The notes: a model not told the origin generated them from the sequence alone. A stretch of 32,579 nt of DNA from Acetobacter lovaniensis (GCF_014207635.1 NZ_JACHIE010000024.1:1-32579), one strand, 5' to 3'; positions 9,378 through 18,599 are shown, numbered from the stretch's first letter. A program made the numbers and translations.

Positions 9378-10754
9378 TTACGGGGTATCAACAAGTTGCA
9401 GTGTTGGCACAGTCCACGTGTGATTCAGCAATGTTTGTTGTGGCATGTAGGTGCGCAGGAACAGGCCGAAAGGCGCATGGGGCGGAGCAGGCAGCCAGTT
9501 AGCACTTTGTTTCGGATTTGCCGGTTTTTGCCGGGAAATGATGATATCCAGACTGCCATCGGTATTTTTTATCAGACCGGGAGTTCTGTCTCCGATCGCA
9601 TATCGATTTATGGGATTACGTGTGAAAAAATACTGGTGTTCGGGCGTTGCTTCGTAAAGGCTGAGAGACCAAAATGCATTAACGGGTGGCAATTGCCCTG
9701 CGGAGAAGTGGAGCAGAAGAGATTTGCCTGCAGGGCATGCCTGTTGTTCTGGTGTCAGAGCTGCGACAAGATACAATGCTTCGTCATTTGGCAGCGCCAG
9801 CAGGCCGCCAACCGCGACCTGAGCGCGGTAAAGGTAATCCTGCTTAAAATCGCCGAGGTCGGGTTTGGGCCAGAACCATCCATTCTGTGCAGTGCCGAGC
9901 GTGCTGCGATTTGCTAGGTCAGATTTTGCATGATCCAGACCAAGGCGGATTTCAGCGGCTTGCGCGTCAGAAAAACTATTGGGGTCAAAACGATGATTTG
10001 CGGACAGCCCCAATGGTGCAATTTTTTGTAAAAGGGCTTCGTCTGTTGCAAAAGCAGGTGATTCGGCTAATAGGCTTTGCGCTGCAGAAAAATAATCCTG
10101 CCACGGAGCGTTGCGGTCGATGGTAAGCGCCGGTGGCTTTGCAACAGACGGTGCTTGCAGGACAATACGGTCCTGAACATCATGCGCGGCGGACAGGTCC
10201 TGATGACCGTTGACAAGAGTGCGGATGAGTAGGCAGGCCCAGCGTGTGGGCGAACGGATGTCGGTTGGAGAGTGGGAGCTTTGCTCCGGCCCTATAATGG
10301 TGAAGGACCCTCCGTCATTCCCTGTCGTGCGGCTTCCAAGGATGGCGACGTTATTTGTGTACGTATCAATCAGTGCCGCAGAGATATATCTGTCCCTCGT
10401 AGGAGGCAATTGCAGCTGTACAGGCCCTGCGGCAAGGTCCAGCCACGCAATTGAATAAAGCGTATCATTATTTGGGGTGGTAATAAACCGATCCTGCCAG
10501 TCACTTAAAATGCGTTTGTGAAGAAAGGTGTTGGGCAAAGTGGTTTTTAACATTTTTGTACGGGCAAGAGCCATTTCCACTAATGGAACTGTAAAAATCC
10601 ATGCCTGACGACTAGCTTCCGCAAAAGGAGGGAGGGGAGGAACGGCTGGTGGCACCTGTGCGTGCAAAAATTTGGGCGCGAAGAGCGATGCCAGTCCCGC
10701 GCTGGTGGCAAGTGTCATAAAACCGCGGCGATTCGGCGTTGTGAAGGAGATCAT
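9378..10754 (-). CDS. DUF1254/DUF1214 domain protein with Tat signal
   Basis: A 458-residue exported protein. The N-terminus MISFTTPNRRGFMTLATSAG has a twin-arginine motif, a hydrophobic stretch and an AQ cleavage site near residue 32. The body has the DUF1254 part (about 55-190, TTPNNDTLYSIAWLDLAAGPVQLQLP) followed by DUF1214 (about 330-450, FWSLSLYEATPEHQYFFTRNPINRYAIGDRTPGL). No enzyme activity is established for the family. ATG 10754 is preferred over the longer upstream reading because it gives a proper signal peptide. Its upstream region shares an element with the sulfur-ester binding-protein gene, suggesting co-regulation. Confidence 0.85.
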   Translation of the reverse strand: MISFTTPNRRGFMTLATSAGLASLFAPKFLHAQVPPAVPPLPPFAEASRQAWIFTVPLVEMALARTKMLKTTLPNTFLHKRILSDWQDRFITTPNNDTLYSIAWLDLAAGPVQLQLPPTRDRYISAALIDTYTNNVAILGSRTTGNDGGSFTIIGPEQSSHSPTDIRSPTRWACLLIRTLVNGHQDLSAAHDVQDRIVLQAPSVAKPPALTIDRNAPWQDYFSAAQSLLAESPAFATDEALLQKIAPLGLSANHRFDPNSFSDAQAAEIRLGLDHAKSDLANRSTLGTAQNGWFWPKPDLGDFKQDYLYRAQVAVGGLLALPNDEALYLVAALTPEQQACPAGKSLLLHFSAGQLPPVNAFWSLSLYEATPEHQYFFTRNPINRYAIGDRTPGLIKNTDGSLDIIISRQKPANPKQSANWLPAPPHAPFGLFLRTYMPQQTLLNHTWTVPTLQLVDTP

Positions 10755-10760
10755 GTTTAT

Positions 10761-10787
10761 CTCACTATAAATTATAGTTAATAACTC
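10761..10787 (-). promoter_or_regulatory. Shared upstream element, copy 1 (DUF1254 gene)
   Basis: On the minus strand, GAGTTATTAACT-N7-ATAGTG lies just before the DUF1254 start codon. Its core AGTTATTAACT is a perfect 11-bp palindrome. The same 27-base arrangement recurs at 16770-16796 with 20 of 27 bases identical. A perfect TATAAT (plus-strand 10771-10776) overlaps it, so it may combine an operator and a -10 box with a very short leader. Confidence 0.5.
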
Positions 10788-10888
10788 ATTGAATCGAAAT
10801 CTATCGTATTTAATATCCATGGTAAAGATGAAAGTCACAGATAAAAATCGTTATTTTGCGCGTATTTTCAGGGAAACACCTAAATCGT

Positions 10889-11883
10889 ATGCATACCTTC
10901 TCCAGAAGGCAGGCTTTCTCTGGCGGTGTTGTGCTATCTGCTCTGCTTCATGCCCCACGTGAGGCAATGGCTCATGCACAGCCGCGGCCTGACATTGTAT
11001 GGATTGTGTGCCACGATCTTCATGTCCCGTTACTTGGGTGTTATGGCAACGCTCTTGTCGTAACCCCTGCAATTGACCAGATGGCGCATACTGGCATCCG
11101 TTTTGACAAAGCCTATGCCACAATACCGGTCTGTTCACCTTCGCGTTTTTCCATGTTGACCGGGATATCGCTACAGAGTTGGGCTCCGGCGGAAAATATG
11201 CGTTCTGTTGCAAAGGTTGCCAGTTATATCCAGACTTTGTCGCAATATATGCGTGCTGGTGGATATTACTGCACCAACAATGTGTTTACGGATTATCGCT
11301 AGGGTAGTCTAGTCAGGACCCGGTCAGTCTTGTGGATATGCCTTCGACTACCCTGATCCTTGCCGGGCTAGATGTGCCACGGATCATGCAGGGGCAGGTC
11401 ATATTTGGGTCTGCCCCTATAACGCCACGGCATTATGCTTTTAGCGGGCGCAACCGTATGGATGAAGGTTATGACCTGATGCGTACAGTAACGGATGGGC
11501 ATTACCGCTATATTCGCAATTATATGCCGCACCGTATTTATGGTCAGCACAACAGTTACGAATGGATGGGGCGTCCTTACCAGTCCTGGCAGGCGGAATG
11601 GCTGGTGGGGCGATTTGACCAGACGCAATCGGCATTCTGGCTGCCGAAACCGGCAGAGGACCTGTATGACCTGCGGCAGGACCCGCATCAGGTCCATACT
11701 CTGGCGCAGAATCCTGATGCGCAGGACAGGTTCAGGGAACTCAGTGCGGTTCTGGACCAGCATATGCTGGAGACGTACGGTAATGGATTTGTGCCCGAAA
11801 CCAAGGAATATCCATCTGCCATGTTTCGTAGCCCGGCTGGTCAACTTCTATTCAAAGCCATGCCGGGTAATCCGTGTATATGA
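10889..11883 (+). pseudogene. Sulfatase gene broken by an internal deletion
   Basis: The first part (10889-11302) encodes a Tat signal (SRRQAFSGG), the metal-site region (WIVCHDLH) and a complete CSPSR activation motif (Cys82). It stops at TAG after GYYCTNNVFTDYR. The second part (11305-11883, another frame) resumes with SLVDMPSTTLILAGLD and runs to the normal sulfatase C-terminus with YAFSGRNRMDEGYDLMR and EDLYDLRQDP. The middle, roughly 170-200 residues with the second metal pair, is absent. An internal deletion plus frame change explains this. The CTAG-rich bases around 11298-11311 mark the join. It resembles heparan N-sulfatase-like bacterial sulfatases. Confidence 0.85.
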
Positions 11884-11895
11884 GTGCTGGTATGG

Positions 11896-11925
11896 AGAGG
11901 GGAGGGAAAAATCTCTCTCCCCTCT
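11896..11925. terminator. Hairpin between convergent sulfatase genes
   Basis: AGAGGGGAG pairs with CTCCCCTCT over 9 bases and about three more inner pairs close a 6-base loop. It sits between the end of the broken sulfatase and the stop of the minus-strand arylsulfatase. No clear T run follows on either strand, so it is a probable but not classical bidirectional terminator. Confidence 0.55.
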
Positions 11926-11933
11926 GCGTTGTC

Positions 11934-14243
11934 TCAGGGGGTTTCTGAGACAACAAGTTTTTCAACCGTGCCGGAGAATGTGGCAGGTGCGGTATAATCT
12001 GCACTTACAGCCGATCCCATATCCTGGCCGATGTCCAGCGTTTCGGACATTTGGACTGCCACGCTGTCAAAATGTGTTTTTTTGCTGACCTTGCCATCAA
12101 GGCTGATTGTGACATTCCCGGGAACAGGTTTGTGGCTGCCCAACCAGATCAGGTTCTTGGAGTGTGGGGCCGTTGTGCCCGTGTCTGCGGGCTCCACCGT
12201 AACAACAATATGGTGCTTTCCAGGGGTCAGAACATTTTCTGACAGGATTTTGCCTACAGTGTAACCGTTGCTGTTGGCCTGATAGACAAGGTGGTGGTTT
12301 TGGACAAACAATACAACACCGCCATTTAGCCCGCCATCGGCAAAAACAACACCATTACCGCCATGGGCAGGCACATCTACATCAGCGGCAAGAGTGTAGT
12401 GTCCGCTTGCCAGATGGGGTGCATGCCATTGGTCGATACGGCTTGTGCCTGTGCGATAGGTAAAGACCTTCTGCCCACCAGCAGCCCCCACAGGATAGAG
12501 ACCGGCAATACCCGGACGTAGCGGATCAACCTGATTGCGCTTGGCTTCTTTGTCGAAGAGAGCCTGAAGTTCTTTTAGTTTTTCCGGGTAATGTGCCGCC
12601 AGGTCAGATGCCTGACTGTAATCGTCGTTCAGGTTGTACAATTCCCATTGGTGGGTGTCATGCTGGCCTTGTGTCAGATAGGCGCTACCATTGGGGCTCT
12701 CCCATGTCTGCTGGGCAAGAATGCCAGCCCACCAGCCGTTGGCGTAAATGCTGCGGTTTCCATTTGTGGCAAAATACTGGATGTGGTGGCGCGATGGAGC
12801 ATTGGGCTGGTCCAGCGTGTAGAGCAGGCTTGTGCCTTCCAAAGGCCACTGGGCAACACTGTCTGTGATGGTTGGAGGTGTTATGTGTGCGGCCTCATAA
12901 AGAGTTGGTGCAATATCGACCAGATGGCTGAACTGGGAGCGCAGCCCCTTCGCCTGTGGGAAGCGGGCTGGCCATGAAATAACCAGTGGATCTGTTGTGC
13001 CGCCCAGATGGGAGGCATCCTGCTTGGTGCCTTGGAATGGGGCCGTCAGAGCCCATGCCCATGCTGCTGCATAATGGTTAAGGTAGTGCTCGCTGCCCAG
13101 TGCGTCGGCTATTTTCAGGCGATCCTTGACCGAAGGCGTTGTGCCATCCGCGTTTTTTGCATCGTGGCCCAGAGGCCCACCTTCCGCGCTGCCGCCGTTG
13201 TCCCCGAAGATTTCCAGTACGAGAGTGTTGTCGGCCTGTCCCTCATCACGGATCGCGGCAAGCAGTCGGCCAATCTCGTGGTCTGTCTGTTCTGCAAAGG
13301 CAGCATAGACTTCCATCTGGTGCGCCACGAGTTTTTTCTGGTCTGGATCAAGTGAATCCCATGCAGGCAGGCCAGCGGGGCGGGGAGTCAGCTTTGCGTT
13401 GGCGGGAATGACGCCAAGCGCTTTCTGGCGTTCAAATACCTGCTGGCGCAGGACATCCCACCCCTGATCAAACCTGCCTTTGTATTTTTCCACCCACTGG
13501 TGTGGCACCTGATGTGGTTCGTGGGTAGCACCTGTTGCGTAATAGATGAAAAACGGTTTGTCGTGTTCCAGCGCATCATGAGTATGCAGCCAGTTTATGG
13601 CGTCATTTGTAATGTCAATCGTAAAATGGTAGCCCTGATCGGGTGTTTGGGGCGTTTCCACCGGGGTATGGTCGCGGTAGAGGCGTGGATAATACTGGCT
13701 GTCAGCTGCGGCCAGAAAACCATAGAAATGCTCAAACCCCCAGCGTCCCGTGGGCCATAAATCATAGGGGCCAGTCGGGTCGACCTGCCAGTATGGTGTG
13801 TTGTGCCATTTGCCAAATGCTGCGGTGCTATATCCGCCAGCCTTCAGCACGGCGGCAACAGGCGTCACGGCGGAAGGAAGGATGGTGTTATAGCCCGGAT
13901 AAGGCGCGGCTGCTTCGGTAATGGTGCCAAATCCGACCTGATGGTCGTTATACCCGGTCAGCAAGGATGCGCGTGAGGGCGCGCACAGCGCATTCACATG
14001 GAAATTATTATATTTCACACCATGTTCGCTTAACGCCTTGAAATTTGGCGTGGCGATGGGGCCGCCAAACAGCTCTGTTGCGCCAAAGGACACGTCATCA
14101 ACCAGTATAACAACAATGTTGGGTGCTCCTTTGGCTGGCCGTATGTCTTCTGGCCATGCCGGAGCGGGCTCGGCCCGGAGGTGCGATACTGAAAAAAAGA
14201 GTGTTGAAGCCAGCAAAAGCCCCATTTTTCTGGCGTTAAACAT
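11934..14243 (-). CDS. Long-form arylsulfatase (Cys type), exported
   Basis: A 769-residue sulfatase with a Sec-like signal peptide (residues 1-24). Metal ligands Asp49-Asp50 (ILVDD) and Asp348-Asn349 (GDNGG) are present. Cys87 in CAPSR is the residue converted to formylglycine, followed by LLTG. GKWH supplies Lys145 and His147, and His241 lies in ATHEPH. About 200 C-terminal residues form an extra beta-rich domain ending SETLDIGQD...VEKLVVSE. It should hydrolyse aryl or alkyl sulfate esters in the periplasm. It is the last gene of the minus unit with the binding protein and the sulfotransferase, and a paralogue of the 775-residue enzyme at 24132-26459. Confidence 0.93.
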   Translation of the reverse strand: MFNARKMGLLLASTLFFSVSHLRAEPAPAWPEDIRPAKGAPNIVVILVDDVSFGATELFGGPIATPNFKALSEHGVKYNNFHVNALCAPSRASLLTGYNDHQVGFGTITEAAAPYPGYNTILPSAVTPVAAVLKAGGYSTAAFGKWHNTPYWQVDPTGPYDLWPTGRWGFEHFYGFLAAADSQYYPRLYRDHTPVETPQTPDQGYHFTIDITNDAINWLHTHDALEHDKPFFIYYATGATHEPHQVPHQWVEKYKGRFDQGWDVLRQQVFERQKALGVIPANAKLTPRPAGLPAWDSLDPDQKKLVAHQMEVYAAFAEQTDHEIGRLLAAIRDEGQADNTLVLEIFGDNGGSAEGGPLGHDAKNADGTTPSVKDRLKIADALGSEHYLNHYAAAWAWALTAPFQGTKQDASHLGGTTDPLVISWPARFPQAKGLRSQFSHLVDIAPTLYEAAHITPPTITDSVAQWPLEGTSLLYTLDQPNAPSRHHIQYFATNGNRSIYANGWWAGILAQQTWESPNGSAYLTQGQHDTHQWELYNLNDDYSQASDLAAHYPEKLKELQALFDKEAKRNQVDPLRPGIAGLYPVGAAGGQKVFTYRTGTSRIDQWHAPHLASGHYTLAADVDVPAHGGNGVVFADGGLNGGVVLFVQNHHLVYQANSNGYTVGKILSENVLTPGKHHIVVTVEPADTGTTAPHSKNLIWLGSHKPVPGNVTISLDGKVSKKTHFDSVAVQMSETLDIGQDMGSAVSADYTAPATFSGTVEKLVVSETP

Positions 14244-14304
14244 AGGTATTATTGTCCTTTGGCATTGTGTGTGACGTGCGGTGTTGTTCTGTTATGCGGC
14301 AGGT

Positions 14305-15678
14305 TCAGGGCGCAGGGGGCACTGCCAGAGCTGTTTCAGTGTGAGGTGTTCCATCTGGCGCCCAGTCGTAGGGTACGGGCTGAATGCGATAGACCCAGTT
14401 TGACTGTGTGGGGTGGCCTTCGCCTGTGGTTGGGGCTTCTCCGGTATAGGGGGAGACATATTCCCAGACGATTTCCCCAGATGGGGTAATCTGGAAAAAT
14501 CTGCCGTTCATGCCTTCATCAATCAGGGTATTGCCATTGGGCAGACGGTCTACGGAGCTGATAAAGCTGCTGTAAAAACTCCAGGGAGCACCACCGGAAT
14601 TCTGCCCCGTATAGGACCAGACAACCTGTTGGGTAAGCGGATTAATTTCCAGAATGCGCGACCCACCAGCAACCTGTAACGGGCGAGCCGGATACCCGGC
14701 TTCCCCCTGATTATCGAAGACCAGCACATTGCCTGCTCCAGGCAGGCCTTCGGCGATCAGATGCGCGTCATGCTGACCAACAAACTGATCGACCGGGAAA
14801 GGGGCAACTAGGTCTTTACGTCCACGGGGCGGCAGGTTGGGGCCAAGACGCCAGACAACTTTGTTTGTGTGAGGGTCTATAATGGCAATAAAATTGGCTT
14901 CCCGCGAATCTACAATAATGTTGTCAGGAGCAAAGCGTTTGTCCCCATCGCGGTTCCAGTGGTTTGGCCCAAGGCGCTGCATGTCGTTGAAATGAAGATA
15001 GTCGGGGTTTTCGGCATGTAGCACCAATGCGAGTTGTGCTGGTGTAAAACCAAACTCGATCAGGTGGTCGCCTGCTTTCCATGTCCAGCGCAGGTGTCCG
15101 TCTGGACCAATGTCGTAGATCACATCGTCCAGAACAGGTTTGGCCCCGCCGGGAATGGATCGGTTCTGGTTGGCCAGTAGCAGGGTGCCCCCGTCTTCCA
15201 GTCGGACCCAGTCATGGTGCTGGCGGGCATTGCCGTCAGGGGCCTGATGTCCCCACTCCCATAGCGTCTTGCCGGACCAGTCAACGTATCCGAATGTCCG
15301 GTTACGGAAACCGGCAATCGCACCGGGAATTTTGTGGGTTCCATCTCCGGGAATTTCCGAAAGCTGGAGGCCCACAATGCCTTTCTGGTTATGGACGAGT
15401 GATGGATCAACATATTTAGCGGGAAAGCCGGATTTTTCCCATTGGTGGACTTCATGACCATTCATGTCGATCAGGTGTGTGTGCCCGTCACTCCCCGAAA
15501 ACAGGATAAAGCTGTTGTAAGCTTTTTGCGGATTATACCGTGTCACACCGGTAGGAAAGACGCTGGGGGAGGCCTGCACGGGAGATGCGGGCAAAGCCAG
15601 CGTGCTGAGAGCCGTAGCAGTCAGGGCTGCCAGTTGCTGAAGGGATTTGAAACGAAAAACCATGGAAAGTACTTTCAT
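14305..15678 (-). CDS. Arylsulfate sulfotransferase (ASST family), periplasmic
   Basis: A 457-residue beta-propeller protein of the arylsulfotransferase family. A signal peptide covers about residues 1-36. Repeated blade motifs end in tryptophan (KTLWEWGHQ, LRWTWKAGD, VVWRLG, VVWSYTG, IVWEYVS). Candidate catalytic histidines occur in QHHDWVRL, LHFNDMQRLG and GQHDAHLI. The family moves sulfate from an aryl sulfate to a phenol without ATP or PAPS. This protein has no cysteine at all, unlike disulfide-bearing enterobacterial ASST. ATG 15678 or the internal ATG 15663 could start it, and neither has a strong ribosome site. It lies 61 bases upstream of the arylsulfatase. Confidence 0.82.
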   Translation of the reverse strand: MKVLSMVFRFKSLQQLAALTATALSTLALPASPVQASPSVFPTGVTRYNPQKAYNSFILFSGSDGHTHLIDMNGHEVHQWEKSGFPAKYVDPSLVHNQKGIVGLQLSEIPGDGTHKIPGAIAGFRNRTFGYVDWSGKTLWEWGHQAPDGNARQHHDWVRLEDGGTLLLANQNRSIPGGAKPVLDDVIYDIGPDGHLRWTWKAGDHLIEFGFTPAQLALVLHAENPDYLHFNDMQRLGPNHWNRDGDKRFAPDNIIVDSREANFIAIIDPHTNKVVWRLGPNLPPRGRKDLVAPFPVDQFVGQHDAHLIAEGLPGAGNVLVFDNQGEAGYPARPLQVAGGSRILEINPLTQQVVWSYTGQNSGGAPWSFYSSFISSVDRLPNGNTLIDEGMNGRFFQITPSGEIVWEYVSPYTGEAPTTGEGHPTQSNWVYRIQPVPYDWAPDGTPHTETALAVPPAP

Positions 15679-15722
15679 GAAAACGGAAGAAAAGTCAGAG
15701 CAAGGAGTGGCGGTGCATTGGG

Positions 15723-16769
15723 CTACAGGGGGGTAACCACCTGTGTGCCCTGCTCCGGGTTGAAGGCGTTGGTGTAAAATGTGCCTGCGGGAAGGGACGC
15801 TGTGCGGGTGTCTCCCCGCCAGGCGTACCAGGGCTGGAAACGCGCAAAATCCTCAGGTCGAATATAACCACCACGCGTCACTACGCTGGTGGAGCGCCAA
15901 GACCGGGCAGGGAGGGTGCTTTCGCCACGATTCCTGTTTTTTATAATATGTATCAGGAATTTTCGGACATTATCCGGAGGCGTTGTCTGCGCCCAGCTGA
16001 TGGCGCGAGCTGTTGCCTCGGTAAAGTGGCGCGCACTTTGCGGCCACGCCTCCATGTAACTGTTACGCAGGATAATGCTGTCAGTGTTGCCCGCGCCATA
16101 CAGTGCATATTCTGTCGTAAGTTCCAGTAGGTCATTGTGTTGCAGGGCAACTTCCCGGAACACGTTGGAGAGTACAACCGAGTCCACCCGCCCATGCCGT
16201 AGTGCCTGCTCTGCGACAACAGGTGGAATGGCAACCAGAATGATGCTGCGGATTTCTGCATCTGTCAGGCCATTGGCTTGAAGATACTGCTCAATAAAGC
16301 ACTCATGCTCAGCCATGAGCGTATTAACCCCAATCGTTTTGCCAATCAGGTCTCTGGGAGTTCGGAGAGAGGAGGCTTTGCGTACAAATATGCCACCAGA
16401 AGTCAGCTTGTCCGCTCCGCCATAAGCAAGCACAGCCTTAACCGCGGCACCCGCTGCGATCAGCTTCATGATGGCGCCGTTAAAAGCCTCGCCAAAATCT
16501 GTGTCTCCGGTTGTGGCGGCCTGAAGGTCCTGCGGACCACTGGTCGTGTTTCCGACCCATTCCAGCTTTAGCGGAGCCATATAACCCAGTGCGTCAGCCA
16601 GTTCGGGGTAAAGAACGATACCCGCCAGCCCCTGATAACGCAGGCAGTCAGCGCGGCCGGAGTCCCGCAGGCTTGCTGTAGCCGGATGAGTGGCTGGTAG
16701 AGAGGCAAGCAGACCCAGGGATGTAGTCGCTCCCAGTATAAAACTTCGGCGGGTGAGGGAGTTCGACAT
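15723..16769 (-). CDS. ABC importer binding protein for sulfonate or sulfate esters (AtsR/SsuA-like)
   Basis: A 348-residue periplasmic binding protein of the NMT1/SsuA/TauA type. The Tat signal is TRRSFILGATTSLGLL. The body has the family pattern LEWVGNTTSGPQDLQAATTGDTDFGEAFNGAIMKLIAAGAAVKAV, the segment DLIGKTIGVNTLMAEHECFIEQYLQANGL and the hinge region QALRHGRVDSVVLSNVFREVAL. It should deliver sulfonates or organic sulfate esters to the ATPase and permease encoded divergently at 16888-18553. It is first in the minus unit that continues to the sulfotransferase and arylsulfatase. Confidence 0.88.
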   Translation of the reverse strand: MSNSLTRRSFILGATTSLGLLASLPATHPATASLRDSGRADCLRYQGLAGIVLYPELADALGYMAPLKLEWVGNTTSGPQDLQAATTGDTDFGEAFNGAIMKLIAAGAAVKAVLAYGGADKLTSGGIFVRKASSLRTPRDLIGKTIGVNTLMAEHECFIEQYLQANGLTDAEIRSIILVAIPPVVAEQALRHGRVDSVVLSNVFREVALQHNDLLELTTEYALYGAGNTDSIILRNSYMEAWPQSARHFTEATARAISWAQTTPPDNVRKFLIHIIKNRNRGESTLPARSWRSTSVVTRGGYIRPEDFARFQPWYAWRGDTRTASLPAGTFYTNAFNPEQGTQVVTPL

Positions 16770-16796
16770 TCCACTATTCCGTAAAGTTAATAACTC
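16770..16796 (-). promoter_or_regulatory. Shared upstream element, copy 2 (binding-protein gene)
   Basis: On the minus strand, GAGTTATTAACT-N7-ATAGTG ends directly before the start codon of the binding-protein gene. The same arrangement is found before the DUF1254 gene. It lies in the 118-base divergent promoter region facing the ATPase gene. A second palindrome, GTTAAATTAAC at 16875-16885, lies next to the ATPase start and could be a related operator. Confidence 0.5.
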
Positions 16797-16887
16797 TAAA
16801 AAACGACTTGACTATATCACGAAATTTAATTCAACTAATTTTATTGATGTAGTTATGAAACAACTATTCAATGGAGTTAAATTAACA

Positions 16888-17709
16888 ATGACCTCACAGG
16901 CAACCAGACCGATCAGGCTCGGCTTTGAGCATCTGAGCAAAAGCTATCCGAGTTCTCGCAGGGCTGGGGGTAATGCCGCAGGACATCTGGTGCTCAAAGA
17001 CATTCATCTTGATGTTTTTGAAGGAGAATTTCTTGTTATTGTTGGGCCTAGCGGGTGTGGAAAATCCACACTTCTGGACCTTGCCGCCGGGCTGAGCCTG
17101 CCAACAGATGGTCGTATTGTGTTGGATGGGCGGGCTGTGACAAAGCCCGGACCGGAGCGCAGTGTCGTTTTTCAGAACTACGCCCTTTTTCCGTGGAAAA
17201 CAGTATTTGACAATATCGCCTTTGCGCTGAGCGCCGCAGGGGTGCCACGTCGCGCGCAGTTGGAGCGGGTCCGGCGTGTTCTGGCGCTGGTCGGTCTGGA
17301 GGATGCCGCAGATCGCTATCCGCACCAGCTTTCAGGCGGGATGAAGCAGCGTGTCGCTATTGCGCGCAGTCTTTCCCTTGAGCCAGAAGTGTTGTTGATG
17401 GATGAACCTTTTGGCGCACTTGATGCCCAGACCCGAGAGGGATTACAGGCGGAACTGCGCCGTTTGTGGCGTCGTCACAACATGACCATTATCTTTATTA
17501 CGCATGATATTGATGAAGCGCTTTCCCTTGGCCAGCGTGTGGCCATTATGGGGCGTGCGCCCGGTCGTATTGTGGATGTTGTGCAACTGCCATTTCAGCC
17601 CGACGCGGCCGTGGATGAAATACGCACACACCCTGAATATGGAGAATTGCGCCGCTATATCCGTGCAGTTCTGTCTCAACCGGATGCGGTAACGCGGGCA
17701 GTCGCATGA
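16888..17709 (+). CDS. ABC importer ATPase for sulfonate or sulfate esters (AtsC/SsuB-like)
   Basis: A 273-residue nucleotide-binding subunit. Walker A is GPSGCGKST (residues 53-61), the Q loop has Gln96, the ABC signature is LSGGMKQR (148-155), Walker B is VLLMDEP (168-174) followed by FGALD, and the switch is His206 in ITHDIDEA. The NYALFPWKTVFDNI and ITHDIDEALSLGQRV segments are typical of the SsuB/TauB/nitrate group. ATG 16888 is chosen because GGAG lies 11 bases upstream and homologues begin close to here. Longer readings back to 16690 would run into the divergent gene. The permease follows after 19 bases. Confidence 0.94.
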   Translation: MTSQATRPIRLGFEHLSKSYPSSRRAGGNAAGHLVLKDIHLDVFEGEFLVIVGPSGCGKSTLLDLAAGLSLPTDGRIVLDGRAVTKPGPERSVVFQNYALFPWKTVFDNIAFALSAAGVPRRAQLERVRRVLALVGLEDAADRYPHQLSGGMKQRVAIARSLSLEPEVLLMDEPFGALDAQTREGLQAELRRLWRRHNMTIIFITHDIDEALSLGQRVAIMGRAPGRIVDVVQLPFQPDAAVDEIRTHPEYGELRRYIRAVLSQPDAVTRAVA

Positions 17710-17728
17710 TGAAGGGGGAGCAGGCACA

Positions 17729-18553
17729 ATGAGCGCATCGGTAACAGATGGGTACGCCCGAACTCCTTCGTCACGGTCTTTACGCATCAGGTTGAGGCTA
17801 GGTGTTCCTGCACGGGTTGCGAGCAGGAGTGCGGCTTTGCTCGCTTTGGTATGCGTGTGGGAGCTCCTGTCACGCACGGGAGCCGTCAACCCGCTCTTTT
17901 TGCCACCGTTCTCGGTTGTTATAGCTGATGTCTATCATGGTTTTGCAACGGGTTATCTCGTCCAGCATGTTGTGGCCAGTCTGGGACGTGCGGTGCCGGG
18001 ACTGTTCTTTGCATTGCTCGTTGGTGTCCCGCTGGGGCTTGCTCTGGAGGCATCGCGCAGCCTGAATACTTTTATAGGCCCCGTTGTGGAAGTGCTGCGT
18101 AATACGTCCGCCCTTGCTCTTTTGCCCGTGTTTACACTGATGCTGGGTATAGGAGAAACTTCCAAGATTGCCATGGTGTTTTACGCAGCACTCTGGCCCA
18201 TTCTGCTCGGCACCATGAACGGTTTGAGAGGTGTTGATCCGTTATGGATCAAGGCAGGTCGCTCCATGGGGCTGTCGGGTGGAAAACTGTTCGTAAAAAT
18301 TGTCATTCCCGCGTCTCTTCCATCTATTTTTACGGGAATTCGTCTTGCTGCGGCAGCCGGGCTTCTGGTCCTTGTCGCTGCGGAAATGGTCGGCTCCAGA
18401 GCGGGCCTTGGTTACGTGATCAATGCGGCTCAACTCGACTTTGATCTGCCGGGTATGTACGCCGCAATCCTCGTTCTTTCTGTGGTGGGATACGTAACAA
18501 ATGCGGCTCTTGTTCTGGTCGAGACGCATTTTTTACGGTGGAAAACATCGTAA
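17729..18553 (+). CDS. ABC importer permease for sulfonate or sulfate esters (AtsB/SsuC-like)
   Basis: A 274-residue inner-membrane permease of the BPD_transp_1 family with about six helices. The coupling (EAA) loop is near residues 175-205 (SMGLSGGKLFVKIVIPASLPSIFTGIRLA), as in SsuC and TauC. A basic N-terminus of about 30 residues precedes the first helix. GGGGGAG lies 8 bases before ATG 17729. It partners with the ATPase upstream and the divergent binding protein. Substrate assignment comes from the neighbours, mainly the AtsK-like gene that follows. Confidence 0.92.
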   Translation: MSASVTDGYARTPSSRSLRIRLRLGVPARVASRSAALLALVCVWELLSRTGAVNPLFLPPFSVVIADVYHGFATGYLVQHVVASLGRAVPGLFFALLVGVPLGLALEASRSLNTFIGPVVEVLRNTSALALLPVFTLMLGIGETSKIAMVFYAALWPILLGTMNGLRGVDPLWIKAGRSMGLSGGKLFVKIVIPASLPSIFTGIRLAAAAGLLVLVAAEMVGSRAGLGYVINAAQLDFDLPGMYAAILVLSVVGYVTNAALVLVETHFLRWKTS

Positions 18554-18599
18554 CGACTTAACACTGTTCAGTATCTGACGTCTGGTAAGGGGTAAAAGC

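Noticed and set aside
10889..11883. Two separate small sulfatase genes, or programmed frameshifting
   Set aside because: The two parts cover the N- and C-terminal thirds of one protein and the central third is absent, which frameshifting cannot restore.
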